In this document: one piece after another, positions 26,564-35,367 of the stretch
How positions within the stretch are numbered: the first letter of the stretch is position 1
Layout: every line of letters starts with the position of its first letter
From: Halanaeroarchaeum sp. HSR-CO
GTDB lineage: Archaea; Halobacteriota; Halobacteria; Halobacteriales; Halobacteriaceae
Direction: 5' to 3'
Assembly: GCF_024972755.1 (NCBI RefSeq)
Contig: NZ_CP087724.1
Span: 1,426,001 to 1,490,000, forward strand
DNA: 64,000 nt
Made by a program: the position numbers and the translations under genes
Notes under the pieces: generated by a model
What the model was told of the DNA's origin: nothing
The model's input: the letters and a program-made list of their open reading frames with translations, nothing else
The model's database searches: none

Positions 26564-27607
26564 ATGCACCACGCGTTTCGGGTCGGACAACAATACCGCG
26601 ATACTGGCAGTTTCCGCAACCCGGACGACCAGTTCCTGCGGTGGATTCGCGGCCCGCTCGACACCGGCATCAAGAATACTGGCGGCATCCGTGATCTCGG
26701 TGCGGATCGATCCGAGACGCCTGCGGCGCTCGTGCTTGTCTCCAACGATAGCGGCGTCTCCCAGCACGACGACCCGTGGGAGGACACGCTTGCCGTCAAC
26801 GCCGGGTACATTAGCTACTGGGGCGACGCAAAGGCCTCGAACCCCTACGACGAGTCCGCGCAAAACCAGAAAATCAAGCACGCGTTCGACAACGCTGCGG
26901 CCGGGCGGCGCGAGGACGTTCCGCCCGTCCTCGTGTTCCGCAAACCCGAATCAGGCGTCGTCGAGTTCTGCGGGCTCTGCGTTCCCGACCACTTCGAAGT
27001 TCACGCGTACCAGACCGATGACGGCACGCAGGTCCCGAACTACCAGTTTCACTTCTCGATTCTCAACACCAACGCCGTCCCCGTCACGTGGCTGCACGAC
27101 CGCGTACAGCAGAACGACGACAGCGAGGCACCGGCCGTCTGGCAGCACTGGGTTCAGACCGGAGAGGTGGCCCAGTGGCCGACGGGCGAACCCCTCGATT
27201 TGAGCGGCCGGATTCGCCGCTACGAAACGTCCGAAATCACCGTGAGCGACGCGTTCCGGACAGACATACTCGACCGCTACGACCACGCGTGCACTCTGAC
27301 TGGCATTCGAGAAGACGAGCTGCTGGATCTCGCGCACATCCTCCCACGGAGTCAACACCCCAATCTCGCCGAAGACCCTGAGAATGTTCTCGTATTGAAC
27401 TCGCTGCACCACCGCGCATTCGACGCCGCGCTGTTCACCATCGATAGCGACTACCGGATCCGTACCAGTCCGTCATTCGATCCAGCGCACCCGTTCCTCC
27501 GCGAAACCATTCTCAGTCGGGACGGCGAACAACTCGCATTCCCACCCGGCGCACAAGTGCAACCGGCGTTCCTGGAGGAACTCAACACCGGCCTCTCTTG
27601 GCTCTAG
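26564..27607 (+). CDS. HNH restriction endonuclease with AspBHI-like N-terminal domain
   Basis: A protein of 347 residues. The N-terminal half (GQQYRDTGSFRNPDDQFLRWI ... GYISYWGDAKASNPYDESAQNQKIKHAFD ... PPVLVFRKPE) resembles the modified-DNA-reading N-terminal domain of AspBHI/ScoMcrA-type enzymes. The C-terminal half has an HNH nuclease: CTLTGIREDELLDLAHILPRSQHP, NVLVLNSLHHRAFDAALF. Such enzymes cut DNA carrying modified bases (5-methylcytosine or phosphorothioate). No cognate methylase is adjacent, which fits a modification-dependent (type IV) enzyme. The domain assignment is from pattern recognition only. Confidence 0.8.
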   Translation: MHHAFRVGQQYRDTGSFRNPDDQFLRWIRGPLDTGIKNTGGIRDLGADRSETPAALVLVSNDSGVSQHDDPWEDTLAVNAGYISYWGDAKASNPYDESAQNQKIKHAFDNAAAGRREDVPPVLVFRKPESGVVEFCGLCVPDHFEVHAYQTDDGTQVPNYQFHFSILNTNAVPVTWLHDRVQQNDDSEAPAVWQHWVQTGEVAQWPTGEPLDLSGRIRRYETSEITVSDAFRTDILDRYDHACTLTGIREDELLDLAHILPRSQHPNLAEDPENVLVLNSLHHRAFDAALFTIDSDYRIRTSPSFDPAHPFLRETILSRDGEQLAFPPGAQVQPAFLEELNTGLSWL

Positions 27608-27730
27608 TTTGCTCGTCTCGGTACTACCGCGGCAACAGAACTCAACTCGTTCCCGCTCGCAACGGCCGAGAAATGGCCCTTATATTAGCATCCCCTCACC
27701 TAGCATAAGAAGCATCTGGAGGTACATACA

Positions 27731-27835
27731 GTGACGTTTCAAGAACGACTCCGCTCGATAGAAGAGCGGTACAACATAGACGAGAGCGAACACGCACGGG
27801 AACTCGGCCGTGCCGTCGCCCACCTTCAGGACTAA
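27731..27835 (+). CDS. 34-residue protein with strong ribosome-binding site
   Basis: A GTG at 27731 opens a 35-codon frame, MTFQERLRSIEERYNIDESE followed by HARELGRAVAHLQD, ending with TAA at 27833. A good GGAGGT lies at 27718-27723, about eight bases before the start, which is unusual in this window and supports translation. The peptide is amphipathic and helical. It ends only five bases from the convergent AbiEii stop. The function is unknown; it could be an antitoxin remnant or a small regulator. Confidence 0.5.
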   Translation: MTFQERLRSIEERYNIDESEHARELGRAVAHLQD

Positions 27836-27840
27836 TACTG

Positions 27841-28638
27841 CTACCCGTCTACCAGCGAATCGACGTAGTCCTCAAGCGCTTCATACACGACACTGAACTC
27901 GGGGAGATCTGCGACCAAATCGGGAAGCGTGTGCTGCCAGCCGTCTCGGATCTCGGCCCGTCTCTCTTCGGGCAGCTCGTCCCGCAGGTCGATGTCCAGT
28001 CCGTCGTGGTCACACTTCTGCCCGAGTGCCGGAAGAATAACCGAGTCATCAACGTCGGCCTCCGTAATCATTCGATAGAGGTCGTAGTAGTCACGAGCCT
28101 GTGACCGCTGATAGAGTGCTCGCAACTTCTCCGCGAAGATCTCCTCTAGGCTGTACGCGGTCACCTCGAATTCTGGGACGTCTTCGTAGCGGTGGTGATG
28201 GGTCACGGAGTCAAACGCCACGTATTCGTCGATCATCACGTCGAGACTCGTTGTGTTCCTGTGACCGAGCACAGCGGTGTACTGGATGTCAATATCGACG
28301 TAGTGCGTCGGATACGCTTCTTTCTGTAATTCGCGGGGTTTGGTCACCTCGAAGTCGATACCAGAAGCTCTGGTCGCGTCGTCCAATGTGCTTTGCAACT
28401 CCGCTTCGCTCCCATGATTCTCCCCCTCGACACCGAAATCGAGGTCTTCCGAGTAGCGCCACGTCTCCGGGAAGTACAACTTGCTGAGCGCAGTGCCGCC
28501 CTTGAACAGCAGGTTGTCACCGTACGAACTCTTGTAGATTGCCCAGAGAATCCACGAATTGACGTAGTTCTTCTCCGCGTAGCCGAGGCGAACATCTAAC
28601 TCTCTGGCCTGCCGTCGAAGTTGCGCTTTAGAGATCAT
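27841..28638 (-). CDS. abiEii: AbiEii/AbiGii-type nucleotidyltransferase toxin
   Basis: A protein of 265 residues. The nucleotidyltransferase core reads LLFKGGTALSKLYFPETWRYSEDLDFGV (GG..S.D.D active site), followed by conserved VTAYSLEEIFAEKLRALYQRSQARDYYDLYRM (Lys and Asp of motifs III/IV). AbiEii proteins are abortive-infection toxins that modify tRNA or nucleotides. The ATG overlaps the TGA of the upstream AbiEi gene by four bases, the classic bicistronic layout. The length is slightly short of the Lactococcus protein but usual for archaeal ones. Confidence 0.92.
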   Translation of the reverse strand: MISKAQLRRQARELDVRLGYAEKNYVNSWILWAIYKSSYGDNLLFKGGTALSKLYFPETWRYSEDLDFGVEGENHGSEAELQSTLDDATRASGIDFEVTKPRELQKEAYPTHYVDIDIQYTAVLGHRNTTSLDVMIDEYVAFDSVTHHHRYEDVPEFEVTAYSLEEIFAEKLRALYQRSQARDYYDLYRMITEADVDDSVILPALGQKCDHDGLDIDLRDELPEERRAEIRDGWQHTLPDLVADLPEFSVVYEALEDYVDSLVDG

Positions 28639-29468
28639 GAGAACTCATCCGGGAGGAACGATTCGGGAGCGACGTTCAGACGGAGCTGGTACGTGCTGTC
28701 GCGGGTACCCTTCGCTTCTCTCGTCGGATCGAGCAGTGGGTAGCCAGTTGTGAAGTTCTCGGCGAGGTCATGGTACTCGGGAAGGTCGATGTCCAACTGG
28801 TCGGCGAGATACACGAGTCGTTTCGTTGCGGCACCGTTCCCAACTCGCCGCAGGTACTCGACGACTCGCTCCCACGAACATTGCGTGTCGACAGCGTTCT
28901 GCATCGCCTTCGCAAGCTCGCTGATACCCCCGCAGAACTCGGGGTGGTCGGCGCAATCGACCAGGGTTTTCTCGATGCTCGCTATGTTCACCTGGTTCGA
29001 TCCGACCGCCGTCAGTTGATAGCCGAAGAACTTCTGCTCCGTGACAGTCACGGGTCGATACGTGACCCCGTGGATTTCACGCTCTCGGGCGCGCTCTGTC
29101 GTCACGATGTACACCGTTCGGGACATCTGCTCTGTCAGCCCGTGGTGGTTCAATGCGCTCCAGTACCCGATGTATATCGGGTCTACGAGTGCTGATGCGA
29201 TGACGAACTCGTGTTCGGTATACACGGCGTTCTCGCCCGCAGCGAGCGGCAGGATGAGATACTTCCCATGGGCGATCCGCTCTAGCCAGCCTTTCTCCTT
29301 GAGGGCATACGCCATGTCTTTGGCCGACCTCCGCGAGATGTCGAGGACGTCCGCGATGTCACTAATGGTGATGACCTGCCGGTTCTCGCTTGCAAGCCGT
29401 GACAGTGCTTGCGACTCACGTGTCGACAGGCTCTTTCGTTGAGTCTCCTCGTCGTTTATTGATCCCAT
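28635..29468 (-). CDS. abiEi: AbiEi-type antitoxin/regulator
   Basis: A protein of 277 residues with an N-terminal winged helix (ITISDIADVLDISRRSAKDMAYALKEKGWLERIAHGKYLILPL), then the AbiEi C-terminal domain: FVIASALVDPIYIGYWSALNHHGLTEQ, VYIVTTERARER, VNIASIEKTLVDCADHPEFCGG. AbiEi represses its own operon and neutralises AbiEii (type IV toxin-antitoxin: no direct protein contact needed). It precedes abiEii with a four-base overlap. Confidence 0.93.
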   Translation of the reverse strand: MGSINDEETQRKSLSTRESQALSRLASENRQVITISDIADVLDISRRSAKDMAYALKEKGWLERIAHGKYLILPLAAGENAVYTEHEFVIASALVDPIYIGYWSALNHHGLTEQMSRTVYIVTTERAREREIHGVTYRPVTVTEQKFFGYQLTAVGSNQVNIASIEKTLVDCADHPEFCGGISELAKAMQNAVDTQCSWERVVEYLRRVGNGAATKRLVYLADQLDIDLPEYHDLAENFTTGYPLLDPTREAKGTRDSTYQLRLNVAPESFLPDEFS

Positions 29469-29545
29469 AGCCGCTCAGCGTACATAGACTCTAAATCAAT
29501 CTCGATTCGACACCGATACAGCTGTAGACGCCACCCAACGCTGCC

Positions 29546-30037
29546 TCATCTCAGTCGCGAAATCCCCCAGCCCGCTCGGTCACGCACTGTCTCATCCAAA
29601 TCGTTCTCCTTCACCTCCTCAAGTTTCTCGATAGGGACGTCCACGTTTGCATTCCCAATCAGCGTGCACACATTCGCTCAGACTTCCGGACTCGGATCCT
29701 CTAATGCGGATTCGAGGTGTTCCTGCTGTGTTCGAATCGCAGCGGGATCAGCCTCACCTGCCCGCTGGAGTGTGATCGCCGCATTCACCCGTGCATGAAT
29801 ATTGTTGTCTTCTAACCGCGCGGCAATCTGATCAGCATATTCAATCACGACCGAGGGATGTTCCTGTGCAAAATCCGCGAGCAATCCAACCGCATTATTT
29901 CGAACGCGTTTCGCGTCAGCGTCCAATACCGTCACTAACTCGTCTACAATGGGTTCCGCGGCGTCCGGGTAGTTCGACGCAATCTTCCCGAGCGCCGCTA
30001 GCGCATTCGCCTGCGTTGTCTCATCCTCACTCTGCAT
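29546..30037 (-). pseudogene. HEAT-repeat protein fragment with in-frame TGA
   Basis: The frame from ATG 30037 (MQSEDETTQANALAALGKIA...) contains three HEAT-like repeats (ANALAALGKIASNYPDAAEP, RNNAVGLLADFAQEHPSVVI, HARVNAAITLQRAGEADP). It stops at a TGA (29678-29680), but the same frame continues with ANVCTLIGNANVDVPIEKLEEVKEND to a TGA at 29546. It is thus a C-terminal part of a larger HEAT protein with a premature stop. A TAG lies just upstream of the ATG, and the neighbouring MoxR gene begins abruptly there, suggesting a rearrangement junction near 30050. Confidence 0.7.
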
Positions 30038-30052
30038 TGTTGTCTCATTCTA

Positions 30053-30925
30053 GTGACGGGCGTTATCTCTCGTGGTCACGTCCACCTCGAAGACGTCCCC
30101 GGGACCGGCAAGATCGTCGCCGCGCAGATGCTCGCCGAGGCGCTCGGCGTCTCCTTTAGTCGAATTCAGTTCACGCCAGACCTCCTGCCTGCAGACGTGA
30201 CCGGCAGTCACGTCTATAATGAGAAAACCCAGGAATTCGAGTTCTCCAAAGGCCCACTATTCGCCAACATCGTCCTGGCAGACGAGATCAACCGCGCACC
30301 ACCCAAGACACAGGCCGCCCTCCTGGAGTCCATGGGTGAAGGCCAGGTCAGCGTTGATGGTGAGACCTACCAGTTACCAACCCCATTTTTCCTCATCGCC
30401 ACGCAGAACCCTATCGAGCAGAAGGGCACATTCGAATTGCCCGAGGCACAGCGTGACCGCTTCTCGGTCAAGACGGCAATGGGCTATCCCGGCAAGGAAG
30501 GCGAACGCGAACTGCTCGACCAGCGCGCCAGTCGCCGCCACCAGGACCCGTCGACTGAGGCCGTGACCGATGCACACGAAATCCGCCAGTTGCAGGCTAC
30601 CGCGGAGACAATCAGCGTCGATGGACCTGTCCGGGACTACATCATCGATGTGGCCGCCGCAACGCGTGAAAACCCCCACGCCAATATCGGCGTCTCACCG
30701 CGTGGTGTCCAGAAAATGTTCGAAGCCGTCCGCGGCTACGCACTCATCCAGGGACGAGACTACGTCACGCCACAGGACGTGAAGACGCTGGCCAAGCCAC
30801 TATTCGCCCACCGCGTCGTCCGGACGACTGACGCCTCTGTCCGCGATATCGACCCAGAAAGCATCGTCTCTGACGCCCTCGACTCAGTATCCGTCCCCGG
30901 CGTCGCCAAGCCAGCACAGCATTGA
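30053..30925 (+). pseudogene. MoxR AAA+ ATPase, truncated at both ends
   Basis: The frame encodes 290 residues of a MoxR-type AAA+ ATPase. The usual 35-45 N-terminal residues are missing; it starts directly at the strand before Walker A. Walker A reads DVPGTGKI: the essential Ser/Thr after Lys is Ile. Walker B IVLADEINRAPPKTQ, sensor 1 IATQNPIEQKGTFELPEAQRDRF and sensor 2 GVSPRGVQK are intact. The stop codon is supplied by the abutting IS200/605-like element (30922). Loss of the N-terminus and the Walker A change argue for a dead gene. MoxR proteins normally chaperone metalloenzyme or VWA-domain partners. Confidence 0.78.
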
Positions 30926-31534
30926 CACCCTCCCCGCGCTGAAGCGCGAGGATTCCTCCGTGGGGCGTCGGACCGTCCAACGCTACCCCGAAGGCAACTT
31001 CCTCACCCCGCGTGGTGAGTACCGGGTTCGTGCGCTACACGTCGGCCCTCGAAACGAGGGTATGGCGTATTCAACGTCCGAGTGGGACGCGGTATCCGCT
31101 TGTGCCGTACCCGATACCGCTTGACCGAAGCGTCCGAATACCGGGCAACCGCCCACGGTTGGAACGGGGCGGACACGGGTCGTGCCATCGACCGTACTCC
31201 GCCGACGAGGGCGGAGTGCAACCGCGAACGGGGCGTGTTTTGATGTGCTGTCACCCCCTCGTGTGCGCGGTCTTTGCCGACCGTCTCCAGTGACGGGTAG
31301 GGGTACTGTGAGGACGGCGGATGACCCTCAACCACGTACTCCCCACCGGGTTTGCCGGTGGTGGGCGTGGAACCGTCCGTATCAGCGGGAAGCGACCCCG
31401 GTTCTTCCGATTGAGAGTTTACGCGAGCTGTCTCACCGCACTGCACGACGCCGGGTTACTTGATAATGTCGGTTGTTGAGAGTTTGTCGGATTCATCCCC
31501 GCGCTAAAGCACGGGGCTTTCTCCTCGATTTTCC
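30922..31534 (-). mobile_element. Deletion derivative of IS200/IS605-type element (ends only)
   Basis: Read on the minus strand, the left end (from 31534, preceded by TTAC in that orientation) has the hairpin CCCCGTGC-TTTA-GCGCGGGG, and the right end has CCTCGCGC-TTCA-GCGCGGGG ending in GTGTCAA at 30922. Both ends match the element at 18791-20268. The 560 bases between encode no TnpB; a 147-codon minus-strand frame is present but is Pro/Gly/Ser-rich and unconvincing. A GC-rich hairpin CCACCGG-CCGGTGG sits at 31343-31361. This is a non-autonomous, MITE-like copy that could still express an omega RNA reading into the MoxR remnant. Confidence 0.75.
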
Positions 31535-31580
31535 GTAACTTACCGAGGCTTCGTCGGCGTGACCCGTTTCCTCTTCGTTA

Positions 31581-32372
31581 TCAATCCTGGCCGGGAATTC
31601 GAGACTCGCTTTTTTCGGGTGCCTCGGTTCGGGGGCGCGTGAGATCTGCAAGGGTGACCAAGAACCCCAGCAACCAGCCGATGGGAACGGAGATTGCAAC
31701 CCACATCCCAATGTAGGCAATCCCGACGAGATCGAACTGTTCTACCAGGATGGCGTTGATGTCGCCGACAGTCAAGATGTTACCCAGGATCCAGTTCGCC
31801 ACCCGAATGCTCATCGGAAATACCACCTCAGCGATCGTCTGGGAATACAGTGCCGTGACCACCGGCGGGAGAAATAACGCGGTCACGGCAAACGGATAGG
31901 ATAGCAGCACAGTCGTCCATCGGCCGTCCACCCGAGCGAACCCCATTGCGAAGACCGCAGAACTAATCGCTACCACGCTGGCGATCGCGACGGAAACGAT
32001 TCCTTCGAACGGGATACCATAGAGGTACGCCACCGCGAGCAGAATCCCCCACCCTGCCGCGGATACGAGTGCCGCCCCGATGACGCCGAGATCGAATGCG
32101 ATCCTCCCGATTCGCCAGGCATAATACCGTACAATGAGCCCCAGAAGCGCGAGCGGGTAAATAACGAAGAGAGCTGGCGTCCCGATGACCGACCACAATT
32201 GGTAGATTACCCACCCAGATGTGCTGGTCGGTACCCACCGTTTGAGGCCGAATCCGTCGGACACGTCCTGCTGGGGAAATAGGAGTCCCATCCACCGGGT
32301 GTGCAGTAGCACGAGATCTCGGTGTATCGCTTTGATCAACCTCTGGAACCTGGAGGGAGTTGCGGAAGCCAT
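31581..32372 (-). CDS. Multi-spanning membrane protein, function unknown
   Basis: A protein of 263 residues with about six hydrophobic segments: TPALFVIYPLALLGLIVRYYAW, LGVIGAALVSAAGWGILLAVAYLYGI, GIVSVAIASVVAISSAVFAMGF, VLLSYPFAVTALFLPPVVTALY, a short one near VFPMSIRVANWILGNIL, and IAYIGMWVAISVPIGWLLGFLVTLADL. The N-terminal 60 residues are cytosolic and basic. No transporter or enzyme motif is recognised. The upstream 296 bases (32373-32668) hold no gene. The next minus-strand gene upstream is cetZ, and the two may share functions but are not tightly linked. Confidence 0.75.
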   Translation of the reverse strand: MASATPSRFQRLIKAIHRDLVLLHTRWMGLLFPQQDVSDGFGLKRWVPTSTSGWVIYQLWSVIGTPALFVIYPLALLGLIVRYYAWRIGRIAFDLGVIGAALVSAAGWGILLAVAYLYGIPFEGIVSVAIASVVAISSAVFAMGFARVDGRWTTVLLSYPFAVTALFLPPVVTALYSQTIAEVVFPMSIRVANWILGNILTVGDINAILVEQFDLVGIAYIGMWVAISVPIGWLLGFLVTLADLTRPRTEAPEKSESRIPGQD

Positions 32373-32668
32373 CAGTGACCCACAAGACCTGGTTGACGCG
32401 GGTTGAGCTCGTGGCCTGGGTTCCCGTCTGTGAGGGAACCTCCTACGGTGGGATCGATGATGGGGCTAGCTCCCCTGGCGTTCAGTTTGCTTCTTTCCTG
32501 CGGTTGGAATATTTCAGAGTGTTCATACGCGTCGACTGCGCGTCCACTGAGCGGCGCTTCTGCTGGCTTCACACACTGCCACGACCGTGGTCCATCCCTC
32601 GAATTGGATATCAGCGTTTTCCTCGGACGGTCAACCACGGTAGCGAATGGCAACATTCCTCACGCTCG

Positions 32669-33838
32669 TTACGGCGATTTGTAGTCGACCACCGATCCGA
32701 GTTCGTTGTCCGAATCGGAGAACATGTTTTCTTGCTTGTTAGCCCGCTTTTGTCTTTTCTGTTCGATCTCTTCTTTGGCATCTTTCCCCCGTCGCTTGAG
32801 TTCGTCAACCCGATGAGCGGTGCCGATGTTCGAGAAGAGTACTGCCACTGATATTTCCTGTGACCCGGGTCGTGGATTATCGCCGTGAGCGATTCGCTGT
32901 GCACCAGTCAAATCGGTTATGTACTGTCGTGCTTGATCGATACCTTGCTGGGTCATCTCAGCAGGCGGGCCTGACACGAGGAGGATGGCTCCTTCGGCCG
33001 TATGGAGTTCTGCATCCATCGTGAGGTTATGCGTTGCCGCTTTGACTGTGTCGACCATTTTCCGCGTCAATGTTTTCCGGTCGACTTCTTGGCCGTTAGT
33101 CCGGAATTTGTCGAGCAATCCGTGATTCGATGACTCCGCACTCTTCGAGGCGGAACCGAGCACCGAGATGCCTCCCATTTCTAATACGGCGAAGAGATCA
33201 GCCGCGTCAATAACCATTTCAGCGGCCTCGTTGGAGGGTTCACCCGCACTCAAGAATTCTACCCACTTCACGGCGATATCCCGGTTAATGCGCCGGTAAT
33301 TCTCCTGAATCGACTCGTCCGAGCTCAAGTATCGAGCGTTGTCGACGACGAACAAATTATCGGTTACCTTCCCAAAATCCATAAACGAACGCGCGGCGTT
33401 GAACTCCAGATGGCCCTGCTCATTCGGGAGGATCCCGAGGCCGAACACCGGAAGATCGTACCACTTCTGTAATTGCTTGGTGAGAACTGGGGCCCCGCCA
33501 CTTCCGGTGCCACCGCCCAGGGTTGCGACCAGGAGAATCGCTTCAGTCGAGTGAAGCGGTATCGAGTTCAGCGCGTTCTTCACGATGTTCAGGTTTTCTT
33601 CCATCAGTTCCGCGCCGAGTTCGGGCTTGTTTCCAGTTCCTGACCCCCGCATTTCCGGCGAGGTGAGCAGTATCTGTTTCGAATCAGGGACCTGTTTCAA
33701 TACACTCAAATCCGACTCCGCGGTGTTGAGCGAGAACGCATCGCTAATAACGTCGCGACCGGTCTCATTCGCCACGGTGAGGAAAGCATCGACGACTTTC
33801 CCGCCACCGTTCCCGACTCCGATTGTCGCAACTTTCAT
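32669..33838 (-). CDS. cetZ: CetZ-type tubulin/FtsZ superfamily GTPase
   Basis: A protein of 389 residues starting MKVATIGVGNGGGKVVDAF, with the tubulin signature GGGTGSGG at residues 108-115 and the N-terminal nucleotide-binding GNGGG. A helix-rich middle is followed by a C-terminal domain (EGAILLVSGPPAEMTQQGIDQARQYI ... VAVLFSNIGTAHRVDELKRRGKD) and a charged tail (EEIEQKRQKRANKQ). CetZ proteins form cytoskeletal polymers controlling cell shape and motility in haloarchaea. This one lies in an accessory region and differs from CetZ1/CetZ2 as I recall them (IGVG-N-GGG in place of IG-Q-GG). The start at 33838 is preferred to a longer frame starting at 33913. Confidence 0.88.
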   Translation of the reverse strand: MKVATIGVGNGGGKVVDAFLTVANETGRDVISDAFSLNTAESDLSVLKQVPDSKQILLTSPEMRGSGTGNKPELGAELMEENLNIVKNALNSIPLHSTEAILLVATLGGGTGSGGAPVLTKQLQKWYDLPVFGLGILPNEQGHLEFNAARSFMDFGKVTDNLFVVDNARYLSSDESIQENYRRINRDIAVKWVEFLSAGEPSNEAAEMVIDAADLFAVLEMGGISVLGSASKSAESSNHGLLDKFRTNGQEVDRKTLTRKMVDTVKAATHNLTMDAELHTAEGAILLVSGPPAEMTQQGIDQARQYITDLTGAQRIAHGDNPRPGSQEISVAVLFSNIGTAHRVDELKRRGKDAKEEIEQKRQKRANKQENMFSDSDNELGSVVDYKSP

Positions 33839-34367
33839 TGAGCGAGTAGTCCGGTCGCCTATACTTTGTAATACCGAGGGTAATTGGATGATGGTGACTG
33901 AAGGGTTGGCCAAACGGTTAGAGAGTTACTTACATTGTTGAAGCAGTGGGGGCGTCCGAACGGTGGGAAAGGGGAGGGGAACACATATCCAGAGGCAAAA
34001 ATAATATAATTTATCTAGTACTTCGGGGGATAATCGCTATCCGGAAGAAACCAGATTATCCCCTCGACAGGGAACCCTCCGGCTGTCGGCGAAAGAAGAT
34101 GCAAACATAGTAATAGATTTGATAGTAAAAATATACTATCCATAGGGAGAGACAACTTGGTATTTGTGATGTAATTGACGATATGGCAAATCTTACCCCA
34201 TGCAAATCACGTCGAACAATCGACATATATGAAGGTTCCTGGAGGAGTGTAGTCTACTGCTGATAAGCTCGCCAGTGAGGAGGAGACCGAAGGATGTCCA
34301 ACCACAATGAACCAGACGAGTTGGCGAATAGAGGGGCGAATAGTATCGTGATGGGTGGGAGCTGTCG
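33839..34367. other. 529-base AT-rich intergenic region with one strong hairpin
   Basis: There is no credible gene. From about 33995 the sequence becomes AT-rich (AATAATATAATTTATC). A perfect 10-base inverted repeat GGGGATAATC / GATTATCCCC occupies 34026-34063. The region separates cetZ (minus) from a Tat-exported protein (plus) and should contain both promoters. Confidence 0.5.
34026..34063. repeat. Perfect 10-base inverted repeat, 18-base spacer
   Basis: GGGGATAATC at 34026-34035 and GATTATCCCC at 34054-34063 pair perfectly. It could be an operator for a dimeric regulator, a structured RNA or a remnant of a transposable element end. It is not followed by a T-tract on the plus strand. Confidence 0.6.
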
Positions 34368-35051
34368 ATGATCGGGGAAGGATTCCAACAGCAGCGCCGA
34401 CGGAGCGTCTTGAAACAACTCGGCAGTGCTGCCGCCATTGGTGGCGCTGGCGCCGCGGGTGTGGCCTGGCATTTCTCGGAACCGGCCAAAGCGCAGACCG
34501 ACGCAACCGTGAACGTTACCGACAGTACCATCGAAATGGCAGAAGGAGAATCGCTCGAAGACGTCCTGCTGACCGGGACCCTTACCGGGAGTTATGACGC
34601 TTCGGTCATTACCTCCGAGGTAGCGAAGGCGACGTTTCTGACGGACGCGGAATACGAAGAGACACAAGGCCCCGCGGACTGTGATGAACCCCACCCCTCC
34701 CAGACGATAGACGTTGCCAACCCGGACCCCACTCAAGCGACCATCACGCGTGACGTCGAATTCTCGCTCATGGACACCGGGTGCGCTCCGGAATGGCACT
34801 GGGAGCCAAATTACGGGATGGATATTCGAGAGCGAGCGCTGGACTGGGTCGTTAGAGTTAATTTCATCGTCTACGACTCAGAAGATATTCGAATTGGCGG
34901 AGACCGCGACGGGGACGTAGCCACAGTCACCATCCTGTGGCCACCGGACCCGTATGAGGACGAGGATGACAGCAACGGGACCAGCGACGACCAGCAAGAC
35001 ATGACGGCGACAGTCTCGGGCGACCTGACGTTCGAGGTCGTCAAAGGGTGA
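34368..35051 (+). CDS. Tat-exported protein of unknown function
   Basis: A protein of 227 residues. The N-terminal QQRRRSVLKQLGSAAAIGGAGAAG is a Tat signal with cleavage predicted after AKAQ. The mature part is very acidic, likely beta-sandwich (TVNVTDSTIEMAEGESLEDVLLTGTLTG..., ATVTILWPPDPYEDED, TATVSGDLTFEVVKG), with two conserved-looking cysteines (PADCDEP and DTGCAPEW) that could form a disulfide. No enzyme motif is seen. It resembles cell-surface or secreted haloarchaeal proteins. Confidence 0.8.
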   Translation: MIGEGFQQQRRRSVLKQLGSAAAIGGAGAAGVAWHFSEPAKAQTDATVNVTDSTIEMAEGESLEDVLLTGTLTGSYDASVITSEVAKATFLTDAEYEETQGPADCDEPHPSQTIDVANPDPTQATITRDVEFSLMDTGCAPEWHWEPNYGMDIRERALDWVVRVNFIVYDSEDIRIGGDRDGDVATVTILWPPDPYEDEDDSNGTSDDQQDMTATVSGDLTFEVVKG

Positions 35052-35367
35052 CCCCCATTGGTACCCCCAATCAACAGTCGAGGTTCTCGAACGGGTGTAT
35101 CCAAAAACATCAGTGGACATGGATTACCAGGACGCCTGGGCAGGAGATGGCTTCCGGGTGATGCTCGTGGCTATCTTGGGATTCGGTGTCACCCCACTTC
35201 ATCCCAGCAAGTCTCTCACATGACCAGTCTCTGAAAAGGGTTTCTGGCCCTGCAATATCATTGCCAGACTCGGTAGGTGATATCATTCCCCAAAATCGTG
35301 AAGGTTTGCAATTGCTCATGACAGAGGACTCCTTCCCGATTACCACCACGAAATGGAAGTATGAATT
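35052..35367. other. 316-base region without a convincing gene
   Basis: Short frames exist on both strands (for example minus 35110-35349) but lack family features and have a non-halophilic amino-acid composition. No repeat or RNA gene is evident. It lies between the Tat-exported protein and a fragment of a histidine kinase, and may be remnants of the kinase gene's downstream region. Confidence 0.35.

Noticed and set aside
31003-31446. 147-codon minus-strand frame within the IS derivative
   Set aside because: Its composition (Pro, Gly, Ser, Arg) is unlike halophilic proteins and it occupies the noncoding interior of a deletion derivative.
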